A DNA stretch of 64,000 nucleotides, from NCBI RefSeq assembly GCF_000719285.1, contig NZ_JOFS01000030.1:171669-235668 (forward strand), read 5' to 3'. Each line of letters begins with the position of its first letter. The first letter of the stretch is position 1. A model generated the notes under the pieces. It searched no databases. It worked only from the letters and a program-made list of their open reading frames with translations, and was not told the origin of the DNA. This DNA comes from Streptomyces bicolor (GTDB lineage Bacteria; Actinomycetota; Actinomycetes; Streptomycetales; Streptomycetaceae). Shown here one piece after another: positions 1 through 7,787 of this stretch. Made by a program: the position numbers and the translations under genes.

Positions 1-699
1 CGCGGCGGTGATGCGCACGGACCCGGCGGGCACCCGGAGCGCCACGCCCGTGTCGAACCCGGCGGTCACGAGCACGGCGGCCGTGATCCAGTACGGGCCC
101 GCGTCGGCCGCCACCGCCCAGAGGGCGAGGGGCAGTTGGGCCACGACCAGTGCGGCGGGCAGGGGCAGACGCAGCCCGGACGTGCGCGGCAGCAGGCCGT
201 ACGCCGTCCACAGGGCCGCCAGTACGGCGGAAGCGGCCGCCACGTAGCCCGTGGCGTCCACGTCGGCGAGCCCGACCTGGTGCAGCGCGTACGCGTCGAG
301 CACGGTCAGGGCGAGCCCGATGCCTGCCACCGACTCGGCCGTCGACCGCAGTCCGCGCTTCAGCAGCGGCACCGGCACGGCGAGCACCGCCACCGTGACT
401 CCGCCGAGCACCACAGCCCGCCCGGCGATCCCCATGTGCCCCCAACTGACCAGCGTGAACGCCATCGCGGCGATGGTGAGCAGGACACCGCCGAGCACCA
501 GCAGGACGTTCTGGACCCGGGGTGCCGAGGCCTCCGGGCGTGGCGGTGCGACGGGCGCCGGGGTCGGTCGTGCCGCAGTGTGCAGCGCGGTGACCAGCCA
601 GGCCCGGCGGTGCAGCAACTGGGCCCGGCGGGCGTCCAGTTGGCGCAGCTCGAGGTCGAGGAGCCGCAACTCCTCGGCCGGTGGCGGAAAGTGCGTCAT
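1..699 (-). CDS. Large multi-pass membrane protein, N-terminal part (truncated by window edge)
   Basis: Translating the minus strand from an ATG at 699 gives an open frame of 233 codons running off the left edge, so only the N-terminus is seen. It opens with a Leu/Arg/Gln-rich, probably coiled-coil segment (about residues 9-42) and a Pro/Ala linker. Repeated hydrophobic segments follow, beginning near residue 65 (VLLVLGGVLLTIAAMAF) and continuing to the edge, separated by short Arg-containing loops. This resembles the large actinobacterial integral membrane proteins of unknown role. It is divergent from the SRPBCC gene at 801. The ribosome binding site before 699 is weak, so an alternative start is possible. 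Function unknown. Confidence 0.7.
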   Translation of the reverse strand, partial: MTHFPPPAEELRLLDLELRQLDARRAQLLHRRAWLVTALHTAARPTPAPVAPPRPEASAPRVQNVLLVLGGVLLTIAAMAFTLVSWGHMGIAGRAVVLGGVTVAVLAVPVPLLKRGLRSTAESVAGIGLALTVLDAYALHQVGLADVDATGYVAAASAVLAALWTAYGLLPRTSGLRLPLPAALVVAQLPLALWAVAADAGPYWITAAVLVTAGFDTGVALRVPAGSVRITAA

Positions 700-800
700 G
701 CCTGGAGTGTGGCCCGCGTCACGTCGTACGGCATGAGTGCGCGTACTCAGAACGTACTCAGGTGCGGCGGAAACCCGCCGCACGCGGGCAGACTCGGCCC

Positions 801-1259
801 ATGGACTGGAGCCACTACCGCTTCCGCAGCCTGTGGGCCCTGCCCGCGGCGCCGGCCGCCGTCTACGACGTGCTGGAGCAGGCCGAGGACTACCCCCGCT
901 GGTGGCCCCAGGTGCGCGAGGTGAACAAACTCAGTGACACCACCGGCGTGATCACGATCCGCTCCGTACTGCCGTACGGCATGGTCTTCAGCGCACGTGA
1001 GGTGCGGCGGGACCGGGAGGCCGGAGTGCTGGAGATCGCGCTGTCCGGGGACATCGACGGCTGGGCGCGCTGGACTCTCACGCCGCACGGTGCCGGGACC
1101 ATGGCCCGCTACGAGCAGGTCGTCGATGTGAACAAGCCGCTGCTGAGGCGGTTCGCGGTGCCGGGGCGGCCGGTCTTCCGGGCCAATCACTGGCTGATGA
1201 TGCGGTCCGGGCGGCGAGGCCTGGTGGCCTACTTGGCCGGCGGTCATCAAGCGGTTTGA
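801..1259 (+). CDS. SRPBCC-family protein (polyketide cyclase/lipid-transport-like fold)
   Basis: A 152-residue soluble protein starting at MDWSHYRFRSLW. The opening 'W.LPAAPAAVYDVLEQAEDYPRWWP' pattern, with the paired Trp of 'YPRWW', is typical of SRPBCC/START-like proteins that hold hydrophobic ligands in a helix-grip fold. The end region (FRANHWLMMRSGRRGL) also fits. The frame stays open upstream to 681, but ATG 801 is the first codon at which the family similarity begins. Ligand and function cannot be inferred. It is a single gene followed 40 bases later by a tRNA gene. Confidence 0.75.
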   Translation: MDWSHYRFRSLWALPAAPAAVYDVLEQAEDYPRWWPQVREVNKLSDTTGVITIRSVLPYGMVFSAREVRRDREAGVLEIALSGDIDGWARWTLTPHGAGTMARYEQVVDVNKPLLRRFAVPGRPVFRANHWLMMRSGRRGLVAYLAGGHQAV

Positions 1260-1298
1260 TGGAGACCCGCCGGGACCTGTATTGTTCAGTCCGTTCCC

Positions 1299-1370
1299 GG
1301 GCGATTAGCTCAGTGGGAGAGCGCTTCGTTCACACCGAAGAGGTCACTGGTTCGAACCCAGTATCGCCCA
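1299..1370 (+). tRNA. tRNA-Val (anticodon CAC)
   Basis: A 72-nt cloverleaf. The acceptor stem GGGCGAT pairs with ATCGCCC (1363-1369), discriminator A at 1370. The D-stem is GCTC/GAGC, the anticodon stem CTTCG/CGAAG encloses loop TTCACAC with anticodon CAC, and the T-arm is ACTGG-TTCGAAC-CCAGT. CCA is not encoded. It reads GUG, a major Val codon in a high-GC genome. tRNA 3' ends are common integration sites, but no attachment duplicate or integrase is visible here. Confidence 0.96.
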
Positions 1371-1377
1371 CGATCGC

Positions 1378-1421
1378 GAGAGCGACGTGTGTCCGCAGAC
1401 AGCGCGGACCACGTCGCTCTC
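1378..1421 (+). terminator. Hairpin terminator of tRNA-Val
   Basis: A long near-perfect inverted repeat lies just past the tRNA. Arm 1378-1396 (GAGAGCGACGTG, then GTCCGC) pairs with arm 1404-1421 around a 7-nt loop, followed by TTCGTGTT. Its position 8 bases after the tRNA fits intrinsic termination. Confidence 0.8.
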
Positions 1422-1450
1422 TTCGTGTTGTGCACGGCTTCGCCGCGCGG

Positions 1451-1470
1451 TGTGGGGGCTCCGCCCCACA
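1451..1470 (-). terminator. Probable terminator of the DnaQ-like gene
   Basis: TGTGGGG and CCCCACA arms enclose GCTCCG, about 30 bases beyond the stop codon of the minus-strand exonuclease. There is no clear T-tract, as is usual in Streptomyces. The sequence also resembles the short GC-rich palindromes scattered through Streptomyces intergenic DNA. Confidence 0.4.
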
Positions 1471-1501
1471 GCGGCGTTGTCGTCGGCCGGAGCCGGAAGG
1501 C

Positions 1502-2227
1502 CTACGCCGCCGCCGGCAGATCAGGTCGCAGTGGCCACGCCGGGTCCACCGCCTCCTCGCTGCCGCTGCGGGCGAACCACGCCTGCAGGCCACGTGCCTG
1601 TGCCGCGTGCCACACCGCCTGGAGCGTGTGCAGCTCCGCGGGGGACAGGCGCTCCAGACGGCCTGCGAAACGGCGGCCCACTGCCCGTACGACCTCCAGC
1701 GAGGCCAGTGCGTCGGCCCCCGCGTCGTGCGCGCCGTCCAGCGTGACGCCGTAGTGCGCGCACAGGTCGGTCAGGGTGCGACGGCCCTTGCGATAGCGGT
1801 CCAGATGCTTGTCGAGGACGCGCGGGTCGAGCACCAACATGGGCGACGTCTCGAACCATCGGTCCAGGGACGACGCGCGATGGCGCCGCAACTCGCGGTC
1901 CAGCAGCGTCAGATCGAACGGCGCGTTCATCACCACTATCGGCCGGCCCACCGCCGCCTGACCGGCCAGTTCCTCGACTATCTCCTGCATCACCGGCGCC
2001 GGCCAGCGGCCGTTGCGCTGGAGATGTTCCTCCGTCAGTCCATGCACTGCCGTCGCCGCTTCCGGCACCGGCACGCCCGGGTTCACCAGCCACCGGGTCA
2101 CCCGTGGCCGGGTGCCCGGGGCGTCCTGGACGACGACGGCCGCCGAAACGATCCGGTCGGTCTCGACGTCCACGCCTGTCGTCTCCGTGTCGAATGCCGC
2201 CAGCGGGCCTTCATACCAGCACGCCAT
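1502..2227 (-). CDS. DnaQ-like 3'-5' exonuclease (DNA polymerase III epsilon-like)
   Basis: A 241-residue protein with the DEDDh exonuclease motifs in order: ExoI FDTETTG (D13, E15), ExoII NAPFDLTLLD (D105), ExoIII HDAGADAL (H167, D168, D172). These residues bind two metal ions and remove 3' nucleotides from DNA or RNA. There are no polymerase-binding or BRCT extensions, so it may be a stand-alone exonuclease used in repair, RNA trimming or nucleotide turnover rather than the replicative proofreader. The start at 2227 (MACWYEGP) places the catalytic strand at the usual distance. It is divergent from the DUF4365-like gene. The fold is certain, the substrate is not. Confidence 0.88.
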   Translation of the reverse strand: MACWYEGPLAAFDTETTGVDVETDRIVSAAVVVQDAPGTRPRVTRWLVNPGVPVPEAATAVHGLTEEHLQRNGRWPAPVMQEIVEELAGQAAVGRPIVVMNAPFDLTLLDRELRRHRASSLDRWFETSPMLVLDPRVLDKHLDRYRKGRRTLTDLCAHYGVTLDGAHDAGADALASLEVVRAVGRRFAGRLERLSPAELHTLQAVWHAAQARGLQAWFARSGSEEAVDPAWPLRPDLPAAA

Positions 2228-2394
2228 ACCTACACAACCCCTCGTTCACCCACGGCAGCTGACGTACCGTCTTCTGCCCGTTTGGTGATACCCGGGCCGT
2301 TTGCGGCGTACGCCGGGAGGACACAACAGGAGTGCGGGTCTTTGCAGTTCAGCGGCCCGGACGGGGATTCACTTGGCGTGGAAGGCTGTTCGTC

Positions 2395-3015
2395 ATGGCG
2401 ATAGCGCAGCCCGAGCGGGGCGGGCTGCTGCCCGAACGCACGGGCCCCCATCGCGGTTCACTCGCCACCACCGCCTGCATGGAGACACTGCAGGTGGGTT
2501 ATCTGCATGCCGTCGCGGCGGCGGCCGGATGCTCGCTGTCCCAGCCGTTCCCGGACAACGGCATCGACTGGCACGTCAGCCACAGCGCGCCCGGCCACAC
2601 GGTCGACGACGAGGTCACCATCAAGGTCCAGCTCAAGGCGACGTACCAGCTCGCGCCGAACCCGCCCGCCCGTCTCCCACCACCCTCAACGGAGGGGGCT
2701 GCGCCCCCGCCCCTCCAGTTCCGCCGCTTCTTCTCGTTCACGCTCGACAACGACCACCTGGCGAAGCTCGCCCGCACCCCGGTCTCGGTGCACAAGATCC
2801 TGGTCGTGATGATCGTTCCGCGGTCGCAGGAGCAGTGGCTGCGGGCCGGCCACGACCGGCTCGATCTGCGGCACTGCTGCTACTGGGTCAACCTGGCCGG
2901 GCACCCGATCACCGGGCGGCGCCGCACCACCGTGCGGATACCGACCTCACGCATCTTCGACGACCGGGCGCTCTGCGAGATCATGACGCGGGTCGGAACG
3001 GGAGGCAAACCGTGA
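2395..3015 (+). CDS. DUF4365-like protein with PD-(D/E)xK-type nuclease signature
   Basis: A 206-residue protein; ATG 2395 is preceded by GGAAGG. The pattern ACMETLQVGYLHAVAAAAG (E30), then PFPDNGIDW (D54/D58), then IKVQLKAT (Q79-x-K81), matches DUF4365 proteins, where the D...QxK arrangement resembles the PD-(D/E)xK nuclease core. The nuclease reading is inference. Residues 90-107 are a Pro/Ala-rich insert encoded by a GC palindrome (2691-2716). The stop codon overlaps the next gene's start (GTGA), so the two are probably made together. There is no signal peptide or membrane segment. Confidence 0.7.
   Translation: MAIAQPERGGLLPERTGPHRGSLATTACMETLQVGYLHAVAAAAGCSLSQPFPDNGIDWHVSHSAPGHTVDDEVTIKVQLKATYQLAPNPPARLPPPSTEGAAPPPLQFRRFFSFTLDNDHLAKLARTPVSVHKILVVMIVPRSQEQWLRAGHDRLDLRHCCYWVNLAGHPITGRRRTTVRIPTSRIFDDRALCEIMTRVGTGGKP
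2691..2716. repeat. GC-rich palindrome inside the DUF4365-like reading frame
   Basis: GGAGGGG (2691-2697) and CCCCTCC (2710-2716) flank an overlapping GGGGGC-TGC-GCCCCC hairpin. It encodes part of an out-of-character stretch (PPPSTEGAAPPP). Such palindromes are frequent between Streptomyces genes; here one lies in frame. Confidence 0.6.
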
Positions 3016-4241
3016 CGCATCGCCCCCTGGAGGAGCCGGTACGACCAGTGCGGCCGCACCCGGTCGACGCGTCCTGGGACCGTCCCCCCGAGCCCGGCGA
3101 GGTCGACCCCGCCGTGCTGAGCGCCCTGCTGCACCGGCACGGCTGGCAGCGGCGCGGCGGAGCGGCGGGCCGCTACGGCCGCTGGACCCCGCCGGGGCCG
3201 GGCGGCAACGGCACGAGTCTGCTCGTCCCCGAGTCCCGCGCCTTCCCCGACAGCGACGACCTGCTAGGCGAGGCGCTCGTCGCCCTGTCCCGCAGCGGCA
3301 TGCCCTCCGCACGTGAGGTGCTGGTCGGGCTCGCCGTGCCCAGCGACGAGATCCGCTGGTGGCGGGACGCGCCAAGCGGGCCGGCCGGGGCCGCGCCCTG
3401 GACCGTCGAGGAGGAACAGCGCAGCGCCGCCCGCCAGATGCTCCTCGCCGCGGCGCTCGCCACGCGCGCGCGTGCCGGCTACTACGGCGCCCGGCACCGC
3501 CGCTCGGCCGCCGCGATGCTGGAGAGCGTGCTCGTCGGCCCCGCCGCGGCCGGGCACGGCCTCACCGCCTTCGTGCCCGTCAGTACGGGGCGCCCGCTCG
3601 CCGTACGCCTCCACCAGGCGCTGTACGCCGCCCGCGAGGCCATCGACTACCAGCGGGCCACCGGCGGCATGGACGCCTTCGACGGCGCCGTCGAGGCAGG
3701 CGTCAGCCGCGAGCTCACCGAAGCGCTGGTGGCGTTGGTGCGCGGCACCGAGGGCGCCCGCATCGCCGTCGAGTGGGCGCCCGCCGCCGGGGTGCCCGAG
3801 GACTGCGCGGCCGGTGTCGAGCCGGTCGAGTTCTCGCCGGGCGACCTGCCCGCGCTGCGCGAGGCCGGGGCCCGCTATCTGCGCGAGGAGCCGTCCGTGC
3901 CGGTCAGGCTCACCGGCGCGGTCGTACGGATGCGCAGGTCGGGGCCGCGCGGAGAGGGCACCGTACGGCTGCGCGTCCTCGCGGGCGCCGAGGTGCCGCA
4001 CGTCCGGCTGACCCTGGACGAGGAGGCGTACCGCATAGCCGGCCACGCGCACCTCGTCGGGCTGCCGGTGCGGGTGCACGGCCGTCTGGAGAGCCGAGGC
4101 GGCTTCCGCAAGGTCACGGGGGCCTCTGGCGTCGTACCGGTACAGGTGGACGACGCCGAGCGGGACCGGCTGATGAAGTCGCTGCAGGAGGATCTGGACT
4201 TCTTTGAGGAGGCTTGCGGCGCGGAGGAGCGGGACGACTGA
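3012..4241 (+). CDS. Conserved hypothetical protein coupled to the DUF4365-like gene
   Basis: A 409-residue protein from GTG 3012, overlapping the previous stop by 4 bases. I do not recognise a named family. The N-terminal half is acidic and helical with a basic patch ([11 protein letters not shown]). The last third (about residues 298-375) alternates short beta-like segments ('[12 protein letters not shown]', '[18 protein letters not shown]') and looks like an OB-fold or SH3-like beta barrel, then an acidic tail ([15 protein letters not shown]). No catalytic motif or membrane segment is obvious. The coupling suggests it works with the putative nuclease-fold protein. The open frame extends upstream to 2301, but that part only overlaps the preceding gene. 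Confidence 0.65.
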   Translation: MTHRPLEEPVRPVRPHPVDASWDRPPEPGEVDPAVLSALLHRHGWQRRGGAAGRYGRWTPPGPGGNGTSLLVPESRAFPDSDDLLGEALVALSRSGMPSAREVLVGLAVPSDEIRWWRDAPSGPAGAAPWTVEEEQRSAARQMLLAAALATRARAGYYGARHRRSAAAMLESVLVGPAAAGHGLTAFVPVSTGRPLAVRLHQALYAAREAIDYQRATGGMDAFDGAVEAGVSRELTEALVALVRGTEGARIAVEWAPAAGVPEDCAAGVEPVEFSPGDLPALREAGARYLREEPSVPVRLTGAVVRMRRSGPRGEGTVRLRVLAGAEVPHVRLTLDEEAYRIAGHAHLVGLPVRVHGRLESRGGFRKVTGASGVVPVQVDDAERDRLMKSLQEDLDFFEEACGAEERDD

Positions 4242-4280
4242 GGGGCGGTCTCCCGAGAACTGGGGGAGGTCGGGCGGGAC

Positions 4281-4322
4281 CGGGGATGCGCCCCGGTACT
4301 GCGGGGATGCGTGCCGGTACTG
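4281..4322. repeat. Two tandem 21-bp repeats upstream of thrS
   Basis: CGGGGATGCGCCCCGGTACTG (4281-4301) is followed directly by a copy differing at two adjacent positions (4302-4322). They lie about 100 bases before the thrS start, so they could be a binding site or a simple duplication. Confidence 0.8.
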
Positions 4323-4423
4323 AAGGTGACCGTTTCGCGGTCAGCCGTCCTGGGTCGGTACGATCGCGTAATGCGCGCGCTCCTGGTATGGCGCCGCACC
4401 CCACCTTCAGTCAGGAGAGACCG

Positions 4424-6400
4424 GTGTCAGACGTCCGTGTGATCATCCAACGCGATTCCGAGCGGGAAGAGCGCGTGGTGACGACGGGCACTACGGCCGC
4501 CGACCTCTTCGCCGGCGAGCGCTCGATCATCGCCGCGCGCGTGGGCGGCGAGCTCAAGGACCTGTCGTACGTGCTCTCCGACGGCGAGGAGGTCGAGGGC
4601 GTCGAGATCTCCTCCGAGGACGGTCTGGGCATCCTGCGCCACTCCACCGCGCATGTGATGGCGCAGGCCGTGCAGGAGCTCTTCCCCGAGGCCAAGCTGG
4701 GCATCGGCCCGCCCGTCAAGGACGGCTTCTACTACGACTTCGACGTCGAGAAGCCGTTCACGCCCGAGGATCTCAAGGCCATCGAGAAGAAGATGCAGGA
4801 GATCCAGAAGCGGGGGCAGCGCTTCTCCCGCCGTGTCGTGACCGACGAGGCGGCTCGTGAGGAGCTGGCTTCCGAGCCGTACAAGCTGGAGCTGATCGGC
4901 CTCAAGGGCTCCGCCTCCTCCGAGGACGGCGCGGACGTCGAGGTCGGCGCCGGTGAGCTGACGATCTACGACAACCTGGACGCCAAGACCGGCGACCTGT
5001 GCTGGAAGGACCTGTGCCGCGGTCCTCACCTGCCGTCGACCCGCGCGATCCCGGCGTTCAAGCTGATGCGCAACGCGGCCGCCTACTGGCGCGGCAGCGA
5101 GAAGAACCCGATGCTCCAGCGCATCTACGGCACCGCCTGGCCGTCCAAGGACGAGCTGAAGGCGCATCTCGACTTCCTCGCCGAGGCCGAGAAGCGCGAC
5201 CACCGCAAGCTGGGCAACGAACTCGACCTCTTCTCGATCCCCGAGCAGATCGGTTCCGGCCTCGCCGTCTTCCACCCCAAGGGCGGCATCATCCGCCGCG
5301 TGATGGAGGACTACTCGCGGCGCCGCCACGAGGAGGCGGGCTACGAGTTCGTCTACACCCCCCACGCGACCAAGGGGAAGCTCTTCGAGACCTCAGGTCA
5401 CCTGGACTGGTACGCCGAGGGCATGTACCCGCCCATGCAGCTCGACGAGGGCGTGGACTACTACCTCAAGCCCATGAACTGCCCGATGCACAACCTGATC
5501 TTCGACGCGCGCGGTCGCTCGTACCGTGAACTGCCGCTGCGCCTCTTCGAGTTCGGGACCGTGTACCGGTACGAGAAGTCGGGCGTCGTGCACGGCCTCA
5601 CGCGCGCGCGTGGCTTCACCCAGGACGACGCGCACATCTACTGCACCCGCGAGCAGATGTCCGACGAGCTCGACAAGCTGCTCACCTTCGTCCTCGACCT
5701 GCTGCGGGACTACGGACTGACCGACTTCTACCTGGAGCTGTCCACCAAGGACCCGGAGAAGTTCGTCGGCTCCGACGAGGTCTGGGAGGAGGCGACCGAG
5801 ACCCTGCGCCAGGTCGCCGAGAAGCAGGGCCTGCCGCTGGTCCCGGACCCGGGTGGCGCCGCCTTCTACGGTCCGAAGATCTCCGTCCAGGCCAAGGACG
5901 CCATCGGCCGCACCTGGCAGATGTCGACCATCCAGCTCGACTTCAACCTGCCGGAGCGCTTCGACCTGGAGTACACCTCCGCGGACGGCTCCAAGCAGCG
6001 TCCGGTCATGATCCACCGGGCCCTCTTCGGCTCGATCGAGCGGTTCTTCGCCGTGCTCCTGGAGCACTACGCGGGCGCCTTCCCGGCGTGGCTGGCCCCG
6101 GTCCAGGCGATCGGCATCCCGATCGGCGACGGGCACGTGGACTATCTGGAGAAGTTCGCCGCGGCCGCCAAGAAGAAGGGCCTGCGCGTCGAGGTCGACT
6201 CGTCCTCCGACCGTATGCAGAAGAAGATCCGCAACGCCCAGAAGCAGAAGGTGCCCTTCATGGTCATCGCGGGCGACGAGGACATGGCCAACAACGCCGT
6301 CTCCTTCCGCTACCGTGACGGCTCGCAGGAGAACGGCATCCCGTTCGACGAGGCCATCGCGAAGATCGCGCAGGTGGTCGAGGAGCGGGCGCAGGTCTGA
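4424..6400 (+). CDS. thrS: Threonyl-tRNA synthetase
   Basis: A 658-residue class II synthetase that charges tRNA-Thr. Domains in order: TGS (about 1-65), HxxxH-type editing domain ('[18 protein letters not shown]'), class II catalytic core with zinc-ligand Cys in PMNCPMHN and the motif 2 region [22 protein letters not shown], motif 3 [11 protein letters not shown], then the anticodon-binding domain ([18 protein letters not shown]). GTG 4424 is chosen because it follows CAGGAGAG and gives the expected family length; the frame stays open upstream to 4214 without family similarity. No T-box leader is apparent. It is followed by the HIT gene across an opposing channel gene, as in the mycobacterial thrS-HIT-pgsA neighbourhood. 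Confidence 0.97.
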   Translation: MSDVRVIIQRDSEREERVVTTGTTAADLFAGERSIIAARVGGELKDLSYVLSDGEEVEGVEISSEDGLGILRHSTAHVMAQAVQELFPEAKLGIGPPVKDGFYYDFDVEKPFTPEDLKAIEKKMQEIQKRGQRFSRRVVTDEAAREELASEPYKLELIGLKGSASSEDGADVEVGAGELTIYDNLDAKTGDLCWKDLCRGPHLPSTRAIPAFKLMRNAAAYWRGSEKNPMLQRIYGTAWPSKDELKAHLDFLAEAEKRDHRKLGNELDLFSIPEQIGSGLAVFHPKGGIIRRVMEDYSRRRHEEAGYEFVYTPHATKGKLFETSGHLDWYAEGMYPPMQLDEGVDYYLKPMNCPMHNLIFDARGRSYRELPLRLFEFGTVYRYEKSGVVHGLTRARGFTQDDAHIYCTREQMSDELDKLLTFVLDLLRDYGLTDFYLELSTKDPEKFVGSDEVWEEATETLRQVAEKQGLPLVPDPGGAAFYGPKISVQAKDAIGRTWQMSTIQLDFNLPERFDLEYTSADGSKQRPVMIHRALFGSIERFFAVLLEHYAGAFPAWLAPVQAIGIPIGDGHVDYLEKFAAAAKKKGLRVEVDSSSDRMQKKIRNAQKQKVPFMVIAGDEDMANNAVSFRYRDGSQENGIPFDEAIAKIAQVVEERAQV

Positions 6401-6412
6401 TCGCACCTGACG

Positions 6413-6445
6413 GGGCCCTCGGGGAGTTCAGCTTCCCGGGGGCCC
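6413..6445. terminator. Bidirectional terminator between thrS and the channel gene
   Basis: A 14-bp stem with two G-U wobbles (arms 6413-6426 and 6432-6445, 5-nt loop) lies 12 bases after the thrS stop. It overlaps the final codons of the opposing gene, so it can serve both converging transcripts. Confidence 0.75.
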
Positions 6446-7087
6446 TTCGTCGTCGTCGCGGGAGAAGGCCTGCAACAGCCACGAGGCGAAGGTGCCGGTC
6501 ACCGCACCGAGCAGGCCGAGCCCTACGGCCATGACCCCGACGCCGACCAGCCGCCCGCGCGGCGTGACCGGGGTGATGTCGCCGTAGCCGACCGTGGCGA
6601 GGGTCGAGCAGGTCCACCACACGGCGTCCCCGAAGGTCCGCATGGTCGCCCCCGGTGCGCCGCGCTCCTGGTGGTAGACCGACAGGGCACCGGTGAAGCC
6701 GAGAAGCACGGTGGACAGACCGGCGTAGACGATCACGCGCGCGTGCACGGTGAGCCGGGCCCGCCCGTGCCGGCGCTGAATGGCGTCGTGCGCCTTCACA
6801 ATCTGGAGTGGCCGCAGCAGGGGCAGAAACAGAACCAACGTGTCCAGCGGGTGCTTCCGTACGAAGCTCCACCGTTGCCTGCTGAGCAGCCAGCGCCCGG
6901 CGTAGTCGACAACGAACAACGCCCAGGCGGCGAACGTCAGCGCGAGGCAGAGGTCGAGCACGGTGTCCGTGAGCTGACCATGGCCCAGGACGCGAATCGC
7001 GTACGAGGCGAGGAAGATCATCGACGCCACGCCGAGAGGGATCTCGGCGCGCTGCTGCCAGCGGGCCAAACGGCTGTCATCGTCCAC
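6428..7087 (-). CDS. Voltage-gated-like potassium channel subunit
   Basis: A 219-residue membrane protein with the K+ selectivity filter TVGYGD (165-170) before the last transmembrane helix (about 183-207). Upstream are hydrophobic segments near 17-33, 44-62, 80-95 and 119-138. The segment around residues 92-116 has several Arg/Lys but not a full S4 repeat, so voltage sensing is uncertain. It has no cytoplasmic RCK/TrkA domain, only an acidic tail. GTG 7087 is chosen because similarity begins there; the frame continues upstream into the opposing HIT gene. It probably conducts K+ across the cytoplasmic membrane as a tetramer. Confidence 0.85.
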   Translation of the reverse strand: MDDDSRLARWQQRAEIPLGVASMIFLASYAIRVLGHGQLTDTVLDLCLALTFAAWALFVVDYAGRWLLSRQRWSFVRKHPLDTLVLFLPLLRPLQIVKAHDAIQRRHGRARLTVHARVIVYAGLSTVLLGFTGALSVYHQERGAPGATMRTFGDAVWWTCSTLATVGYGDITPVTPRGRLVGVGVMAVGLGLLGAVTGTFASWLLQAFSRDDDEGPPGS

Positions 7088-7165
7088 CGGCCCAGCTTGG
7101 CGCGGGCCGACCGGAGGCGAGCCCCGGCGACACGCCGCGAACGGACGAAGCCATATGCTGCACGC

Positions 7166-7714
7166 ATGACGAGTGAGCCGGAGCAGCAGTGGGGAGTGGG
7201 GATCCAGGACGCGTTCCAGCGCCTGTGGACGCCCCATCGGATGGCCTACATCCAGGGTGAGAACAAGCCGACCGGCCCCGGAGCCGAAGACGGCTGCCCC
7301 TTCTGCTCGATCCCGGCCAAGTCCGACGAGGACGGGCTGATCGTCAAGCGCGGCCAGCAGGTGTACGCGGTCCTCAACCTGTACCCGTACAACGGCGGCC
7401 ACCTCATGGTCGTGCCCTACCGTCACGTCGCCGACTACACCGACCTCACCGAGCCGGAGACCATCGAGCTCGCCGCCCTGACCAAGCAGGCGATGACGGC
7501 CCTGCGCACCGCCTCCGGCGCCCACGGCTTCAACATCGGCATGAACCAGGGCACGGTCGCCGGCGCCGGCATCGCGGCCCATCTCCACCAGCACATCGTC
7601 CCGCGCTGGGGCGGCGACACGAACTTCATGCCGGTGGTGGGGCACACGCGGGTGCTGCCGCAGCTGCTTGCCGATACGCGGAAGATGCTGGCGGAGGCCT
7701 GGCCGACGGTTTGA
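7166..7714 (+). CDS. HIT-family protein, probable Ap4A phosphorylase
   Basis: A 182-residue protein with the histidine triad H139-L-H141-Q-H143 (AAHLHQHIVPRWGG) and an upstream NLYPYNGGHLMVVPYRH strand-helix unit typical of HIT hydrolases/transferases. The gene next to thrS and pgsA in mycobacteria (Rv2613c) is an Ap4A phosphorylase, which splits Ap4A with phosphate. The same role is inferred from family and position. A CPFC pair at residues 44-47 could bind metal. The start ATG 7166 is the first Met with sensible spacing; the longer frame from 6671 overlaps the opposing channel gene. Confidence 0.88.
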   Translation: MTSEPEQQWGVGIQDAFQRLWTPHRMAYIQGENKPTGPGAEDGCPFCSIPAKSDEDGLIVKRGQQVYAVLNLYPYNGGHLMVVPYRHVADYTDLTEPETIELAALTKQAMTALRTASGAHGFNIGMNQGTVAGAGIAAHLHQHIVPRWGGDTNFMPVVGHTRVLPQLLADTRKMLAEAWPTV

Positions 7715-7743
7715 GCCTGGGGAACGCTCTCGAGCCAGCCTGA

Positions 7744-7787
7744 GCCTGCGGGCAGTCGTGCCGCTGGGGGCACGGCTGGGCGCAGGC
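7744..7787. terminator. Bidirectional terminator between convergent genes
   Basis: A 19-bp imperfect stem (GCCTGCG...GCAGGC outer, CGTGCC/GGCACG inner) lies exactly between the HIT gene and the stop codon of the minus-strand membrane protein gene. Confidence 0.7.

Noticed and set aside
8..924. Long plus-strand open frames over the first 900 bases
   Set aside because: They are antisense to a minus-strand membrane protein with a coherent hydrophobic pattern, and their translations are Arg/Pro/Gln-rich shadows of high-GC DNA.
1299..1370. Integrative element attached to tRNA-Val
   Set aside because: No integrase, direct attL/attR repeat or foreign-composition island follows the tRNA in this window.
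2301..3011. Upstream part of the 646-codon open frame before the GTG at 3012
   Set aside because: It overlaps the DUF4365-like gene out of frame; the 4-base overlap start at 3012 gives a natural coupled start.
4242..4423. T-box leader for thrS
   Set aside because: No T-box consensus or antiterminator pair is visible, and the region is short.
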